From: Limnohabitans sp. 2KL-51
Lineage (GTDB): Bacteria; Pseudomonadota; Gammaproteobacteria; Burkholderiales; Burkholderiaceae_C
DNA length: 64,000 nucleotides
Assembly: GCF_003063645.1 (NCBI RefSeq)
Contig: NZ_NESJ01000001.1
Span: 124,001-188,000, forward strand
Direction of reading: 5' to 3'
The position numbers and the translations under genes are program-made. The notes under the pieces were generated by a model, which had not been told where the DNA came from, made no database searches, and was given only the letters and a program-made list of their open reading frames with translations. Shown here piece by piece: positions 27,417 through 38,859 of the stretch; position 1 is the stretch's first letter, and every line of letters starts with the position of its first letter.

Positions 27417-29152
27417 ACCGCAGCCGCAGCGTTCAATTGACTTCCAGTCCTTTGCTGGCCAGCAAGACCCCGGTCTGGCGCAGTAAACTGATTGTGGCTG
27501 CGATGGCCTTGGGTTTTTTGGGCCTGGTGGGCCGAGCGGCTCATGTTCAGGTCATCGACAACGACTTTTTCCTGCGCCAAGGTGAGGTGCGTTTTGCCCG
27601 CAACCTGGAATTGCCCGCCAATCGCGGGCGCGTGCTCGACCGCAATGGTGTTTTGCTGGCGTCGAGCGTGCCGGCACCCAGCATTTGGGCCAATCCGGAA
27701 GAGCTGGAGCGTGACCCGGTCAAGCTGCGCCAATTGGCCCGCTTGCTCGAGATGACGCCTGCCGAACTCGAGCACAAGCTCAAGAACGAAGAAAAAACTT
27801 TTGTTTGGCTGCGCCGCCAGATGGACGAACCTGTGGTCAAGGAAATTCGTGCGTTGGGCATCAAAGGTGTTTACGACATCAAGGAGTACAAGCGTCTTTA
27901 CCCCGAGGGTGAGGCGGCTGCGCACATCGTGGGTTTCACCAATGTGGAAGACCAAGGCCAAGAAGGCGTGGAACTTATTTTTCAGAAGCAGCTGGCCGGT
28001 CAGGCCGGTTCGCGCCGTGTGATCAAGGACCGGCTGGGTCGTGTGGTCGAAGCCGTGGGTGAAACTGTGCACCCGGTCGACGGCAAGGACTTGCAGCTGA
28101 GCATTGACAGCAAAGTCCAGTTTTACGCTTACCAGACCCTGCGCGACGCAGTCAAGGAGCACAAGGCCAAAGCAGGCAGCGTAGTGGTGCTGGATGCCCA
28201 GACTGGCGAAATTCTGGCACTGGCGAATTACCCCAGTTATTCCCCATCGCGGCGCGTCAACCTCAGCGGTGAGCAATTGCGCAACCGGGCCTTGACCGAC
28301 AGTTTCGAGCCGGGCTCGACCATGAAACCCTTCACTGTGGCCTTGGCCCTGGAGAAAGGTCTGGTCAAGCCCGAGACGATGATCCAGACTGCTCCGGGAC
28401 GCATCAACATCACAGGCTCGACCATCAGCGACGTGCACACCTACGGCATGCTCACCGTGAACGAGGTGATCCAGAAGTCAAGCAACGTGGGCACCGTGAA
28501 GATGGCCATGCAGCTGGAGCCCCGCGAGATGTGGGAGATGTTCACCGAGTTGGGTTTCGGGCAAAAACCCGCCTTGCCGTTTCCTGGCGTGGTCAGCGGT
28601 CGGTTGCGGCCTTACAAATCGTGGCGGCCTATAGAGCAAGCCACCATGAGCTATGGCTATGGCGTGTCGGGAAGTTTGTTTCAGATGGCACGGGCTTACA
28701 CCGTGTTTGCGCGTGACGGCGAGATCGTGCCTGCCACCATGATGAAAGCCGAGCAACAGGTGCAAGGCACGCGTGTGATCAGCGTTGCCAACGCCAAAGC
28801 CATGCGCAATATGCTGCAAATGGCAGCAGGGCCCGGCGGCACCGGACAAAAAGCCCAAACCATCGGTTACTCGGTGGGCGGCAAGTCGGGCACGGCCCGC
28901 AAGCAAGAAGGCAAGGGATACGCCAGCAAAAAATACCGGGGCTTTTTCGTCGGCATTGCCCCTGTCGAGCAGCCTCGCATCGTGGTGGCTGTGATGATCG
29001 ATGAACCCTCCAACGGGGTCTACTACGGTGGTGCCGTAGCTGCGCCCGTGTTCAGCCAGACGGTGCAGCAAACCTTGCGCCTGATGGGCGTTCAACCCGA
29101 CATGGCGGTCAAGCCCCAGATCGTGGCCAAAGCGGTCGAGGAGTCGTTCTGA
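27413..29152 (+). CDS. ftsI: Peptidoglycan transpeptidase FtsI (PBP3)
   Basis: 579 residues. N-terminal membrane anchor (KLIVAAMALGFLGLVGRA), pedestal domain with RGRVLDRNG-like NRGRVLDRNGVLLA, and the transpeptidase with S302-T-M-K305, KSSN (SxN) and K491-S-G-T. It cross-links septal peptidoglycan with FtsW. The GTG start overlaps the ftsL stop (GTGA). Confidence 0.96.
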   Translation: MNRSRSVQLTSSPLLASKTPVWRSKLIVAAMALGFLGLVGRAAHVQVIDNDFFLRQGEVRFARNLELPANRGRVLDRNGVLLASSVPAPSIWANPEELERDPVKLRQLARLLEMTPAELEHKLKNEEKTFVWLRRQMDEPVVKEIRALGIKGVYDIKEYKRLYPEGEAAAHIVGFTNVEDQGQEGVELIFQKQLAGQAGSRRVIKDRLGRVVEAVGETVHPVDGKDLQLSIDSKVQFYAYQTLRDAVKEHKAKAGSVVVLDAQTGEILALANYPSYSPSRRVNLSGEQLRNRALTDSFEPGSTMKPFTVALALEKGLVKPETMIQTAPGRINITGSTISDVHTYGMLTVNEVIQKSSNVGTVKMAMQLEPREMWEMFTELGFGQKPALPFPGVVSGRLRPYKSWRPIEQATMSYGYGVSGSLFQMARAYTVFARDGEIVPATMMKAEQQVQGTRVISVANAKAMRNMLQMAAGPGGTGQKAQTIGYSVGGKSGTARKQEGKGYASKKYRGFFVGIAPVEQPRIVVAVMIDEPSNGVYYGGAVAAPVFSQTVQQTLRLMGVQPDMAVKPQIVAKAVEESF

Positions 29153-30684
29153 TGCGCACCCTGCACAGCGCTCAGGAAGCGGCCCACTGGTTGCGCTCGC
29201 GCGTGACGGGCGAGTTGCGCACCGACAGCCGACTGGTGCAGGAGGGTGACGGTTTCATCGCCTGGCCGGGTGCAGCCACCGATGGGCGGCGTTACCTGGC
29301 ACAAGCCTTGGCGCAAGGCGCCAGTGCTTGCTTGGTGGAAGAGGCCGGACACGCACCTTGGCTGGACGTTCTGCAGGACCCCGACCAAGAGAGCCTGGCC
29401 TGCATGCCCGACCTGAAGGTGCAAACCGCTTGGGTGGCTGACGCCTACTATGAGCACCCCAGCCAAGCCTTGCAGGTGCTGGCGGTCACCGGTACCAATG
29501 GCAAAACATCGACGGCCTGGTGGCTGGCGCAGGCGCTGTCTTCGCCCGTGCTGCAACAAGCCTGTGGGCTGGTGGGAACCCTCGGCGCAGGTCGCTTGCC
29601 TGACTTGGTCAGCACCGGCATGACCACACCCGACCCGGTGCTGCTGCAGCGCCAGTTCCAGCAGTTCGCGGAGGGCGGCGTGACGCACTGCGCCATCGAA
29701 GCATCCTCGATAGGTCTGGCCGAGCACCGCCTGGATGGCACACACATTCGCGTGGCCGTGTTCACCAATTTCACCCAAGACCACCTGGATTACCACGGGG
29801 ATATGGCCCGCTACTGGTCAGCCAAAGCCGCCTTGTTTGCTTGGCCCGGTTTGCAAGCGGCCGTCATCAACATCGACGATGCCAAAGGTGCTTTGTTATC
29901 CAAGCAATTGCAAGACGGCCCGATCGAAGTCTGGACTTGCTCGCGTCGGGGTCCGGCCCGTCTGCAAGCCCGAGCTTTGCCCGGTGGCCAGGGTTTGGCC
30001 TTTGATGTGATCGAGGGCGGTACCGTTCAGACCCTTCATACCGGCTTGATTGGCGAGTACAACTTGGACAACCTGCTGGGCGTGATTGGCAGTTTGCGCG
30101 CCCTGGGTGTTGACTTGGTGCAAGCGGTGCAAGCCTGTGCCCAGCTGACGGCTGTACCCGGGCGCATGGAGCGCGTGACTTTTGACCTGCCTGATGCCAA
30201 GGCCAATCTGGCTTGCCCCTTGGTGATCGTGGACTACGCCCACACGCCCGACGCTATCACCCAGGCCTTGGTTGCGCTGCGTTCGCAGGCGACGCTGCGG
30301 GGTGGTCGCCTGTGGTGTGTGCTGGGCTGTGGTGGTGACCGCGATGCCAGCAAGCGCCCCTTGATGGCCGCAGCCGCTGAAGCTGGCGCAGACCAAGTGG
30401 TGCTGACCAGCGACAACCCTCGAAGCGAATCGCCTGAGGCCATTGTGGCCGCGATGGTCCAAGGTCTGAGCCGCCCGCAGTCAGTTCGCATTCAACTCGA
30501 CCGTGCTTTGGCGATTGCCGATGCGGTGGCGCAATCAGCGGCACAAGACGTGGTGCTGGTGACGGGCAAAGGCCACGAAAGCGAGCAGGAGATCCTGGGC
30601 GTTCGCCACCCATTTTCGGATGTGGCCCAAGCCCAAACGGCTTTGCAACAACGCGCTTTGCAGCGGATGGGGGTTCACGCATGA
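29152..30684 (+). CDS. murE: UDP-MurNAc-L-Ala-D-Glu:meso-diaminopimelate ligase
   Basis: 510 residues. ATP site VTGTNGKTSTAWW, carbamylated-Lys region (KAALFAWPG), and the DAP-recognition motif DNPRSE, which predicts meso-DAP rather than lysine in the stem peptide. C-terminal GKGHESEQEI closes the site. The ATG overlaps the ftsI stop by one base. Confidence 0.96.
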   Translation: MRTLHSAQEAAHWLRSRVTGELRTDSRLVQEGDGFIAWPGAATDGRRYLAQALAQGASACLVEEAGHAPWLDVLQDPDQESLACMPDLKVQTAWVADAYYEHPSQALQVLAVTGTNGKTSTAWWLAQALSSPVLQQACGLVGTLGAGRLPDLVSTGMTTPDPVLLQRQFQQFAEGGVTHCAIEASSIGLAEHRLDGTHIRVAVFTNFTQDHLDYHGDMARYWSAKAALFAWPGLQAAVINIDDAKGALLSKQLQDGPIEVWTCSRRGPARLQARALPGGQGLAFDVIEGGTVQTLHTGLIGEYNLDNLLGVIGSLRALGVDLVQAVQACAQLTAVPGRMERVTFDLPDAKANLACPLVIVDYAHTPDAITQALVALRSQATLRGGRLWCVLGCGGDRDASKRPLMAAAAEAGADQVVLTSDNPRSESPEAIVAAMVQGLSRPQSVRIQLDRALAIADAVAQSAAQDVVLVTGKGHESEQEILGVRHPFSDVAQAQTALQQRALQRMGVHA

Positions 30685-32141
30685 ACGTCCCTGAGTGCAT
30701 GAAACTTGATTTGAATCTCGCCTTAGGCTGGTTGAGCCAGGCCCGTGGCGTGGATGTTCAAGGCGTGGTGGCCGACCGGGTGCACACCGACAGCCGCAGT
30801 CTGCAAGCGGGTGACCTGTTTGTGGCCTTGCGCGGTGAGCGTTTTGATGGGAACGACTTCATCGCCCAGGCCAAGGCGCAGGGCGCCGTGGCCGTGGTGT
30901 GCGAGGCCTCGGGTGAAGAGCTGGCGCTGACGCAAGGCTTGCCCGCGCTGGTAGTGCCCGATGCACGCATCGCTTTGGGTGAGCTGGCTGCAGGCTGGCG
31001 TGCGCAGTTCAGTTTGCCGCTGATCGCCGTGACCGGCAGCAACGGCAAAACCACGGTGACGCAAATGATCGCGTCCATCTTGCGTACCCATGCAGGGGAT
31101 GACGCCTTGTCCACCCAGGGCAACCTGAACAACGACATTGGCGTGCCACTGACCCTGTTCAATTTGCGTGCCCATCACCGCATCGCCGTGGTCGAGTTGG
31201 GCATGAACCACTCGGGCGAGATCGCTTACCTGTCCCAGTTGGCGCGGCCCACAGTTGCCCTGGTCAACAACGCGCAGCGCGAGCACCAAGAATTCATGGG
31301 CACGGTCGAGGCAGTGGCGCACGAAAACGGCGCTGTGCTGCAGGCCTTGCCCCCTGAGGGTGTGGCGGTGTTTCCGGCCGACGAAGCATTTACGCCCGTG
31401 TGGCAAGGACTGTCAGGCCAGCGTGTGCAGCGGTGCTTTGCCATGACCTCGGCCCCCGACGCCCATGCCCTGGCCGAGGTGTTTGCGGCGGTCGTGGTCT
31501 GGCAGTCTGGCGCCTGGCAGTTCACCCTCAAAACGCCCGAGGGCACTGCACCCATTCGCCTGCACATTGCAGGGCGGCACAACGTTAAAAACGCCTTGGC
31601 CGCCACGGCCTGCGCACTGGCCGCTGGAGTGCCTTTAGCCGCTGTGGCACAGGGCTTGGTCGCCTTTGAGCCGGTCAACGGCCGCTCGCGTGCGATGGTG
31701 TTGCACACCGCCTCAGATGAGATCACCTTGGTCGACGACACCTACAACGCGAACCCCGATTCGGTCCGTGCCGTCATCGACGTGCTGGCCGAACTGCCTG
31801 CGCCGCGTTTGTTGGTGCTGGGCGACATGGGCGAGGTGGGCAACCAGGGCCCTGAATTTCATGCCGAGGTCGGCAGCTACGCGGCCGAGTGCGGCATCGA
31901 GGTGCTGTACACCCTGGGTGACCTGTGCGTGCACAGCGCGAAAGCATTCGGTTCGGCACGACATTTTGAAGACATGGACAGCCTGTTGGCCAGCGTCACA
32001 GCCCAAGTGGGCCAGTTCCGTAGCGTGGTTGTCAAAGGTTCGCGCTTCATGAAGATGGAGCGCGTGGTCCAGGCCTTGCAGTCAAACAGCACAGCCGACA
32101 CGAAAAATCACAATAAAAAAGAGGAGCCCCATGCTGCTTAG
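30681..32141 (+). CDS. murF: UDP-MurNAc-tripeptide:D-Ala-D-Ala ligase
   Basis: 486 residues with [34 protein letters not shown] and [10 protein letters not shown], the MurF set. It adds D-Ala-D-Ala to complete the pentapeptide. Starts at an ATGA overlap with murE (a second ATG, 30699, is possible). The 3' end overlaps mraY by 11 bp. Confidence 0.95.
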   Translation: MNVPECMKLDLNLALGWLSQARGVDVQGVVADRVHTDSRSLQAGDLFVALRGERFDGNDFIAQAKAQGAVAVVCEASGEELALTQGLPALVVPDARIALGELAAGWRAQFSLPLIAVTGSNGKTTVTQMIASILRTHAGDDALSTQGNLNNDIGVPLTLFNLRAHHRIAVVELGMNHSGEIAYLSQLARPTVALVNNAQREHQEFMGTVEAVAHENGAVLQALPPEGVAVFPADEAFTPVWQGLSGQRVQRCFAMTSAPDAHALAEVFAAVVVWQSGAWQFTLKTPEGTAPIRLHIAGRHNVKNALAATACALAAGVPLAAVAQGLVAFEPVNGRSRAMVLHTASDEITLVDDTYNANPDSVRAVIDVLAELPAPRLLVLGDMGEVGNQGPEFHAEVGSYAAECGIEVLYTLGDLCVHSAKAFGSARHFEDMDSLLASVTAQVGQFRSVVVKGSRFMKMERVVQALQSNSTADTKNHNKKEEPHAA

Positions 32142-33309
32142 CCTGGCCCAATGGCTGCAAACCTTGTCTCCAGAGTGGGGCTTTTTGCGTGTTTTCCAAT
32201 ACATCACGTTCCGCGCCGTGATGGCAGCGATGACCGCTTTGCTGATTGGTCTGGCCGCAGGTCCCTGGGTCATCCGCCGCCTGACTTCGCTCAAAATTGG
32301 TCAGCCGATTCGGGGCTACGGCATGGAATCGCATCTGTCTAAAAGCGGTACACCCACCATGGGCGGTGTGCTGATTTTGTTGTCGATCGCTATCGCCACT
32401 TTGTTGTGGTTTGACCTGTCCAACCGCTTTGTCTGGATCGTGCTCATCGTGACGCTGGGTTTTGGCGCCATTGGTTGGGTGGACGACTGGCGCAAAGTGG
32501 TCAACAAAGATCCTGAAGGCATGCGTTCGCGCGAAAAGTATTTCTGGCAATCGGTCGTTGGTTTGCTGGCTGCGCTTTATTTGGTGTTCAGCATTTCTGA
32601 GAGCTCCAATGCACGTGTGCTGGATCTGTTTGGCCAGTGGGTCATGTCTGGTTTTGATGTGAATTTGCCACCCAAGGCGGGTTTGCAGGTGCCCTTCTTC
32701 AAAGAGGTCAACTACCCGCTGGGCGTGCTGGGTTTTGTGGTCCTGACCTATCTGGTCATTGTGGGTTCCAGCAACGCGGTCAACTTGACCGATGGTCTGG
32801 ACGGACTGGCCATCATGCCGGTGGTCATGGTGGGCTCGGCGTTGGGTGTGTTTGCCTACGTGACGGGCAGCGCGGTGTACTCCAAATACCTGTTTTTCCC
32901 GTACATCCCAGGCTCGGGCGAGTTGCTGATTTTTTGCGCGGCCATGGCCGGGTCTGGCTTGGCCTTTTTGTGGTTCAACACACACCCGGCACAAGTCTTC
33001 ATGGGTGACGTGGGTGCGCTGGCATTGGGTGCGGCGCTGGGCACCATTGCAGTCATTGTGCGCGCAGAGATCGTGCTGGCCATCATGGGCGGCATTTTCG
33101 TGGTCGAAGCCCTGTCGGTGATGGCGCAGGTCACGTACTTCAGGTACACCAAGAAAAAATATGGTGAAGGCCGCCGTATTTTGAAGATGGCCCCTTTGCA
33201 TCACCATTTTGAAAAAAGCGGCTGGAAAGAAACGCAGGTTGTGGTGCGTTTCTGGATCATCACCATGCTGCTTTGCCTGGTCGGCTTGTCGACCCTGAAG
33301 CTCAGGTAA
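32131..33309 (+). CDS. mraY: Phospho-MurNAc-pentapeptide transferase
   Basis: 392 residues, polytopic membrane enzyme of about ten helices. GTPTMGG-like [12 protein letters not shown], the Asp-rich [16 protein letters not shown] and the His-rich PLHHHFE loop are MraY active-site motifs. It makes lipid I on the inner membrane. GAGGAG precedes ATG 32131. Confidence 0.96.
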   Translation: MLLSLAQWLQTLSPEWGFLRVFQYITFRAVMAAMTALLIGLAAGPWVIRRLTSLKIGQPIRGYGMESHLSKSGTPTMGGVLILLSIAIATLLWFDLSNRFVWIVLIVTLGFGAIGWVDDWRKVVNKDPEGMRSREKYFWQSVVGLLAALYLVFSISESSNARVLDLFGQWVMSGFDVNLPPKAGLQVPFFKEVNYPLGVLGFVVLTYLVIVGSSNAVNLTDGLDGLAIMPVVMVGSALGVFAYVTGSAVYSKYLFFPYIPGSGELLIFCAAMAGSGLAFLWFNTHPAQVFMGDVGALALGAALGTIAVIVRAEIVLAIMGGIFVVEALSVMAQVTYFRYTKKKYGEGRRILKMAPLHHHFEKSGWKETQVVVRFWIITMLLCLVGLSTLKLR

Positions 33310-33312
33310 GAC

Positions 33313-35061
33313 ATGCAGCTACAAGGCCAACACGTTCTGATTCTCGGTTTGGGTGCATCGGGCTTGGCCATGGCCCGTTGGTGCGCGCAGGCCGGGGCCG
33401 ACGTGACCGTGGCCGACACGCGTGACACGCCGCCTCAGTTGGTCGCTTTGCAGGCAGAGTGGCCTAGCGTGCATTTTGTGGCAGGGCCTTTTGTGGCCAG
33501 ACTGGTGGAAGGCACGTCGGTGCGTGCCGTGTTCCGCAGCCCGGGCCTGGCCCCTGAAACGGTCGCGCCGGTGGTGGATGCGGCCCACGCCATGGGCTTG
33601 TGGCAAGGGGGCGAGCTGAGCCTGTTTGCAGCGGGTTTGCAAGAGTTGAAAACACACTTTGGCTACGCGCCACAGGTGCTGGCGATCACCGGAACCAACG
33701 GCAAGACCACGGTGACATCGCTCACTGGACAGTTGGTAGCGCGTGCAGGAAAAACCGTGAAAGTGGCTGGCAACATTGGTCCCACCTTGCTGGACACTCT
33801 GACCGAAGCGAAGGCGCAAGCGCAATTGCAGGTCGAACAAGAGGCTGCTGAACGTGCCGCCGCTGAGCTTGAAAACCAAAATCTGGTCAGTGAGCCGCCA
33901 TCGGTAACAACTTCCCAAGAAACGGTCGCCCCAGCGCAATCACAGGATGAACCCGCAAGCGAGACGGCCGATACAGACGAGACGCTGGACAGCCTGGAGG
34001 CCGATGCTGAACTGACGCTGCCCGTTCCTCCTGCCTTGCAACACCCCATGGCCCGAGCGCTGCCCCAAGTGTGGGTTCTGGAGCTGTCGAGCTTCCAGCT
34101 CGACAGCAGCGAGGGTTTTGAACCCACAGCGGCAACAGTGCTCAACATCTCGCAAGACCACCTGGACTGGCACGGCAGCATGGCCGCCTACGCCGCAGCC
34201 AAAGCCCGTATTTTTGGTGATCAGGCCCTGATGGTGCTTAACCGCGAAGACCCGAAGGTCATGGCCATGCGGCCCGAACCAGTGCGCGTGAAGTTGCAAA
34301 AACCTGTTGAGCGTGTTTGCGTGCAGTTTGGTGGTGACATGCCCCAACGCCCAGGGGACTTCGGCATTGAAGTGACGCACGGCATGACCTGGTTGGTGCG
34401 CGCCATGGAGGCCGATGAAACCCGCCGCCGCCGCAAGGACGCTGAAGAAGAGCTGCACATTCAGCGCTTGATGCCCGCCGATGCTTTGCGCATCCGGGGT
34501 CGGCACAACGCGGTCAATGCACTTGCCGCTTTGGCGCTGGCCAGCAGTGCAGGTTGCGCCTTGGGCCCCATGCTCTATGGCCTGCGCGAATACCGGGGTG
34601 AGCCGCACCGTGTCGAGCCGGTGGCCATCGTGCATGAAGTGGAATTTTTTGACGACAGCAAGGGCACCAACGTGGGCGCCACCGTGGCCGCCTTGCAAGG
34701 CTTGGGTGTGGACCGCCGCGTGGTGGTCATTTTGGGTGGCGAAGGCAAGGGCCAAGACTTCACGCCCTTGGCCGAACCCGTCAAGCGCTTTGCCCGGGGC
34801 GTGGTCTTGATTGGCCGCGACGCCCCCGTCATCCGAGAAGCACTGCAAGGCACGGATGTGGCCATGCACGACGCCACCGACATGCATGATGCCGTCGAAC
34901 AAGCTGCAGCCATGGCCCGCAGCGGAGATGCGGTCTTGATGTCGCCCGCTTGCGCGAGCTTCGACATGTTTGACAACTACGGCCACCGTGCAGAAGTTTT
35001 TTGCCAGGCTGTGGCCCGCGTGGCCGAAGCGGCGGGTGTGGCCATGGAGGGTGGGCAGTGA
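33313..35061 (+). CDS. murD: UDP-MurNAc-L-Ala:D-glutamate ligase with large acidic insertion
   Basis: 582 residues against about 440-500 in most species. ATP motif GTNGKTT is at 127-133 and ELSSFQL at 257-263; between them residues ~165-250 are an Ala/Glu/Gln-rich, then Asp/Glu/Thr-rich segment with no counterpart in E. coli MurD. A second charged stretch ([14 protein letters not shown]) precedes RGRHNAVNA. The remaining active site ([20 protein letters not shown]) is intact. Burkholderiales MurD often has a shorter insertion here (family knowledge). The reading frame continues cleanly, so this is not a frameshift. Confidence 0.92.
   Translation: MQLQGQHVLILGLGASGLAMARWCAQAGADVTVADTRDTPPQLVALQAEWPSVHFVAGPFVARLVEGTSVRAVFRSPGLAPETVAPVVDAAHAMGLWQGGELSLFAAGLQELKTHFGYAPQVLAITGTNGKTTVTSLTGQLVARAGKTVKVAGNIGPTLLDTLTEAKAQAQLQVEQEAAERAAAELENQNLVSEPPSVTTSQETVAPAQSQDEPASETADTDETLDSLEADAELTLPVPPALQHPMARALPQVWVLELSSFQLDSSEGFEPTAATVLNISQDHLDWHGSMAAYAAAKARIFGDQALMVLNREDPKVMAMRPEPVRVKLQKPVERVCVQFGGDMPQRPGDFGIEVTHGMTWLVRAMEADETRRRRKDAEEELHIQRLMPADALRIRGRHNAVNALAALALASSAGCALGPMLYGLREYRGEPHRVEPVAIVHEVEFFDDSKGTNVGATVAALQGLGVDRRVVVILGGEGKGQDFTPLAEPVKRFARGVVLIGRDAPVIREALQGTDVAMHDATDMHDAVEQAAAMARSGDAVLMSPACASFDMFDNYGHRAEVFCQAVARVAEAAGVAMEGGQ
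33805..34062 (+). other. Acidic low-complexity insertion inside murD
   Basis: It encodes residues ~165-250 of MurD, starting [12 protein letters not shown] and ending near PPALQHP. It is rich in Glu, Ala, Gln, Ser and Thr and is predicted to be disordered after a short helix. Confidence 0.75.
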
Positions 35062-36359
35062 GCGAAGCCATCACATTCCCGCAACGACTGCAGCAGTCCG
35101 CAGCGGGCCTGCTCCACCGCATGACTGGCGGGCTCGTCGGTGGTCCATGGTCTGGTTCACAGGGCTTGCCGGTCAACTTGGGTGACTACGGCATGACCGG
35201 TCGTGTCAATGGTCGCCCGGCCCGCATACAAAGCGTGGACCAGGCTTTGGTTTGGGTGGCGGTGGCTTTGCTGCTGTGGGGCATGGTGATGGTGTATTCG
35301 GCCTCGATTGCGATGCCGGACAACCCGCGTTTTTCTCGCTATAGCCATACCCATTTTCTTTTGCGCCATGTGATTTCCATGGTGGTGGGCTGCATCATGG
35401 CCTTGCTGGCTTTTCAGGTCCGCATGGAGACTTGGGAAAAAGCGGCTCGCCCCTTGTTCGTGTTCTCACTGGTGTTGCTGGCAGTGGTGTTGATTCCATT
35501 CATCGGCAAAGGTGTGAATGGTGCACGCCGCTGGATTTCGTTGGGGGTCATGACTTTTCAGCCATCCGAGTTGGCCAAACTGGCCACCATCATCTATGCC
35601 GCAGATTACATGGTGCGCAAGATGGACGTAAAGGAAAAATTCTTCAAAGCCGTGCTGCCCATGGGCGCGGCCATTGGATTGGCGGGGGTGTTCTTGCTGG
35701 CCGAGCCGGACATGGGGGCGTTCATGGTGATCGCCACCATCGCCATGGGCATTTTGTTTTTGGGGGGGGTGAATGCCCGCATGTTCTTTCTGATCCTGGG
35801 GATTTTGATCCTGGCTTTCGTGGTCATGATCGCCGAGTCCCCTTGGCGCAGAGAGAGGATTTTTGCCTACCTTGACCCCTTCAGCGCCCAGCATGCTCTG
35901 GGCAAGGGCTACCAGTTGACGCACTCGCTGATTGCCATTGGCCGGGGCGAAGTCTGGGGGGTCGGCCTGGGCGGCAGTGTAGAAAAATTGCACTGGTTGC
36001 CCGAAGCGCACACCGACTTTTTGTTGGCCGTGATTGGTGAGGAATTTGGCCTGGTGGGCTTAACCCTGGTGATCTGCCTGTTCCTTTGGCTCAGCCGCCG
36101 CATCATGGTCATTGGGCGTCAAGCCATTGCGTTGGAAAAAGTCTTTTCCGGTTTGGTCGCCCAAGGCGTGGGCATCTGGATTGGTTTTCAGGCCTTCATC
36201 AATATGGGCGTGAACCTGGGGGCCTTGCCCACCAAGGGCCTGACCTTGCCGCTGATGAGTTACGGCGGCTCGGCCATCTTGATGAACCTGATCGCGATCG
36301 CGATCGTGCTGCGCATCGATGCAGAAAACAAACAAATGATGCGGGGAGGGCGGCCATGA
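35058..36359 (+). CDS. ftsW: Septal peptidoglycan polymerase FtsW
   Basis: 433 residues, SEDS family with about ten membrane helices. [43 protein letters not shown] and the catalytic-region [12 protein letters not shown] are present. A ~50-residue cytoplasmic leader precedes the first helix. Start GTG 35058 overlaps the murD stop (GTGA); a longer frame from 35001 lies in murD. Confidence 0.94.
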   Translation: MSEAITFPQRLQQSAAGLLHRMTGGLVGGPWSGSQGLPVNLGDYGMTGRVNGRPARIQSVDQALVWVAVALLLWGMVMVYSASIAMPDNPRFSRYSHTHFLLRHVISMVVGCIMALLAFQVRMETWEKAARPLFVFSLVLLAVVLIPFIGKGVNGARRWISLGVMTFQPSELAKLATIIYAADYMVRKMDVKEKFFKAVLPMGAAIGLAGVFLLAEPDMGAFMVIATIAMGILFLGGVNARMFFLILGILILAFVVMIAESPWRRERIFAYLDPFSAQHALGKGYQLTHSLIAIGRGEVWGVGLGGSVEKLHWLPEAHTDFLLAVIGEEFGLVGLTLVICLFLWLSRRIMVIGRQAIALEKVFSGLVAQGVGIWIGFQAFINMGVNLGALPTKGLTLPLMSYGGSAILMNLIAIAIVLRIDAENKQMMRGGRP

Positions 36360-37426
36360 CGGACACGCGCAAAACCGCCTTGGTGATGGCGGGCGGCACA
36401 GGCGGGCACATTTTCCCGGGCTTGGCCGTGGCCGAAGCCTTGCGCGAAGCCGGTTGGCGCGTGCATTGGTTGGGCGCACCAGACAGCATGGAAAGCCAGT
36501 TGGTGCCGCCGCGCGGTTTCGCCTTCGAGCCAGTGGCTTTTGGCGGTGTGCGCGGCAAGGGCATTCAAACCCTGGCCTTGTTGCCGCTGCGCTTGCTGCG
36601 CGCTTTTTGGCAAAGTCTGCAAGTGGTGCGCCGCGTCAAGCCGGATGTGGTGCTGGGTCTGGGCGGCTACATCACTTTCCCGGGCGGCATGATGGCCAGC
36701 CTGTGGAGCAAACCTTTGGTGCTGCACGAGCAAAACTCGGTGGCGGGCCTGGCCAACAAGGTGCTGGCGCAATTGGCCGACCGTGTGTTCACCGCTTTCC
36801 CCGAGGTCTTCAAGACTGGGCAGTGGGTGGGCAATCCCTTGCGCCGCGCCTTCATCGAACAGGCAACGCCCGCTGAACGCTTTGCCGGACGCAGTGGTCC
36901 CTTGCGTGTGTTGGTGGTGGGTGGCAGCCTGGGTGCTAAGGCATTGAACGACATCGTGCCGCAAGCTTTGGCCTTGATGCCAGAGGCCACACGTCCGCAG
37001 GTCATTCACCAAAGCGGGGCCAAACAAATCGACGCACTGCGTGCCAATTACGCGAATGCTGGCGTACAGGCCGAATTGACACCGTTCATTGACGACACAG
37101 CCATCGCATTCGCACAGGCCGATCTGGTGATCTGCCGCGCAGGTGCCAGCACCGTGACCGAACTGGCGGCGGTGGGCGTGGCCGGCATGTTCGTGCCCTT
37201 CCCGTTTGCCGTGGACGACCACCAAACCACCAATGCGCAGTTCTTGGTGGCGTCCGGTGGCGGCTGGTTGGTGCCCCAAGCTGAGTTGACGGCGCAGAGC
37301 CTGGCCGAGCGCTTGACGGCCTTGAGCCGAGACACATTGCTGGACGTGGCACAAAAAGCCCACGCACAGAAAAAAATAAATGCTACCAGGGAGGTTGTGA
37401 TGGCCTGTGAGGAGTTGGCGGCATGA
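36356..37426 (+). CDS. murG: UDP-GlcNAc:undecaprenyl-PP-MurNAc-pentapeptide GlcNAc transferase
   Basis: 356 residues. GT28 motifs: [37 protein letters not shown] and [10 protein letters not shown], with UDP-GlcNAc site [13 protein letters not shown]. It converts lipid I to lipid II on the inner face of the membrane. The ATG overlaps the ftsW stop; a longer upstream frame lies inside ftsW and is rejected. Confidence 0.96.
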   Translation: MTDTRKTALVMAGGTGGHIFPGLAVAEALREAGWRVHWLGAPDSMESQLVPPRGFAFEPVAFGGVRGKGIQTLALLPLRLLRAFWQSLQVVRRVKPDVVLGLGGYITFPGGMMASLWSKPLVLHEQNSVAGLANKVLAQLADRVFTAFPEVFKTGQWVGNPLRRAFIEQATPAERFAGRSGPLRVLVVGGSLGAKALNDIVPQALALMPEATRPQVIHQSGAKQIDALRANYANAGVQAELTPFIDDTAIAFAQADLVICRAGASTVTELAAVGVAGMFVPFPFAVDDHQTTNAQFLVASGGGWLVPQAELTAQSLAERLTALSRDTLLDVAQKAHAQKKINATREVVMACEELAA

Positions 37427-38859
37427 AACACGCCATCCGAAAAATTCATTTCATCGGCGTGGGCGGCTCGGGCATGAGCGGCATTGCCGAAGTCTTGCTT
37501 AATCTGGGTTACCAAATCTCTGGCTCCGACTTGTCCGACAGCGCCACGCTGCAGCGCTTGGCGGGTTTGGGCATCCAGACGCATGTGGGCCACAGCGCTG
37601 AAAACGTCAAAGACGCCGATGCCGTGGTCACATCGACAGCGGTGAAAGCCGATAACCCCGAGGTGCTGGCTGCGCGGGCGCGCCACATTCCCATCGTGCC
37701 ACGGGCTGTCATGCTGGCCGAACTGATGCGCATGAAGCAGGGCTTGGCCATTGCGGGCACTCACGGAAAAACCACCACCACCAGCCTGGTGGCCAGCGTA
37801 TTGGCCGAGGCTGGGCTGGACCCGACCTTCGTGATTGGTGGCCGCTTGAACAGTGCCGGCGCCAATGCCAAGCTGGGCACGGGCGACTACATCGTGGTTG
37901 AGGCCGATGAGTCTGATGCTTCTTTCTTGAACTTGCTGCCCGTGATGGCGGTGGTGACCAACATCGATGCCGACCACATGGAAACCTATGGCCACGACCT
38001 GGCCAAGCTCAAGGCAGCCTTTGTCGAGTTCTTGCACCGCATGCCTTTTTACGGCACGGCCATTGTGTGCTCGGACGATCCTGGCGTGCAGTCCATCGTG
38101 GACAACATCGCTCGCCCCGTGACCACTTATGGCCTGAACGAAGGGGCCCAAGTGCGTGCGGTGAATGTACAGGCCCAAAAAGGTCAGATGCACTTCACAG
38201 TGCAAAGGCGCAACGGCGTGACCTTGCCCGACCTGCCCATCGTGCTGAATTTGCCCGGCGTGCACAACGTACTCAATGCCCTGGCTGCCATTTCCGTGGC
38301 CGTCGAATTGGGTGTCGACGATGGCGCGGTACAACGTGCATTGGCTCAGTTCAAGGGCGTAGGCCGTCGTTTTCAGCGTTATGGCGATGTGGTCACATCC
38401 GACGGCCAAGGGTGCTTTACCGTCATCGACGATTACGGGCATCACCCGGTCGAAATGGCGGCCACGCTGGCGGCTGCCCGAGGGGCTTTTCCCGGTCGCC
38501 GTTTGGTGCTGGCTTTTCAGCCGCACCGTTACAGCCGCACGCGGGACTGTTTTGAAGATTTCGTCAAGGTCATTGGCCAAGGCTGCGACAGCGTGTTGTT
38601 GTCTGAGGTGTACGCCGCAGGCGAGGCGCCCATCGTTGCCGCCGACGGCCGTTCGCTGGCCCGGGCGCTGCGTGTCGCGGGCAAGGTCGAGCCCGTGTTT
38701 GTCGACCAGATTGCCGACATGCCCCAGGCCGTGATGAACAACGCCCGCGACGGCGATGTGCTCATTTGCATGGGGGCAGGCTCCATTGGTGCAACTCCGG
38801 CGCAGGTGGTGGCCTTGGGCGGCCACGTCAAAGATGCGGTCAAAGAGGTGCTCGCATGA
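37423..38859 (+). CDS. murC: UDP-N-acetylmuramate:L-alanine ligase
   Basis: 478 residues: N-terminal [17 protein letters not shown] loop [21 protein letters not shown], and DDYGHHPVE. It adds the first residue, L-Ala, to UDP-MurNAc. ATGA overlaps at both ends couple it to murG and ddl. Confidence 0.96.
   Translation: MKHAIRKIHFIGVGGSGMSGIAEVLLNLGYQISGSDLSDSATLQRLAGLGIQTHVGHSAENVKDADAVVTSTAVKADNPEVLAARARHIPIVPRAVMLAELMRMKQGLAIAGTHGKTTTTSLVASVLAEAGLDPTFVIGGRLNSAGANAKLGTGDYIVVEADESDASFLNLLPVMAVVTNIDADHMETYGHDLAKLKAAFVEFLHRMPFYGTAIVCSDDPGVQSIVDNIARPVTTYGLNEGAQVRAVNVQAQKGQMHFTVQRRNGVTLPDLPIVLNLPGVHNVLNALAAISVAVELGVDDGAVQRALAQFKGVGRRFQRYGDVVTSDGQGCFTVIDDYGHHPVEMAATLAAARGAFPGRRLVLAFQPHRYSRTRDCFEDFVKVIGQGCDSVLLSEVYAAGEAPIVAADGRSLARALRVAGKVEPVFVDQIADMPQAVMNNARDGDVLICMGAGSIGATPAQVVALGGHVKDAVKEVLA

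Noticed and set aside
33805-34062. Frameshift or assembly error inside murD
   Set aside because: The frame continues with correct MurD motifs on both sides and no internal stop, so it is a true in-frame insertion.
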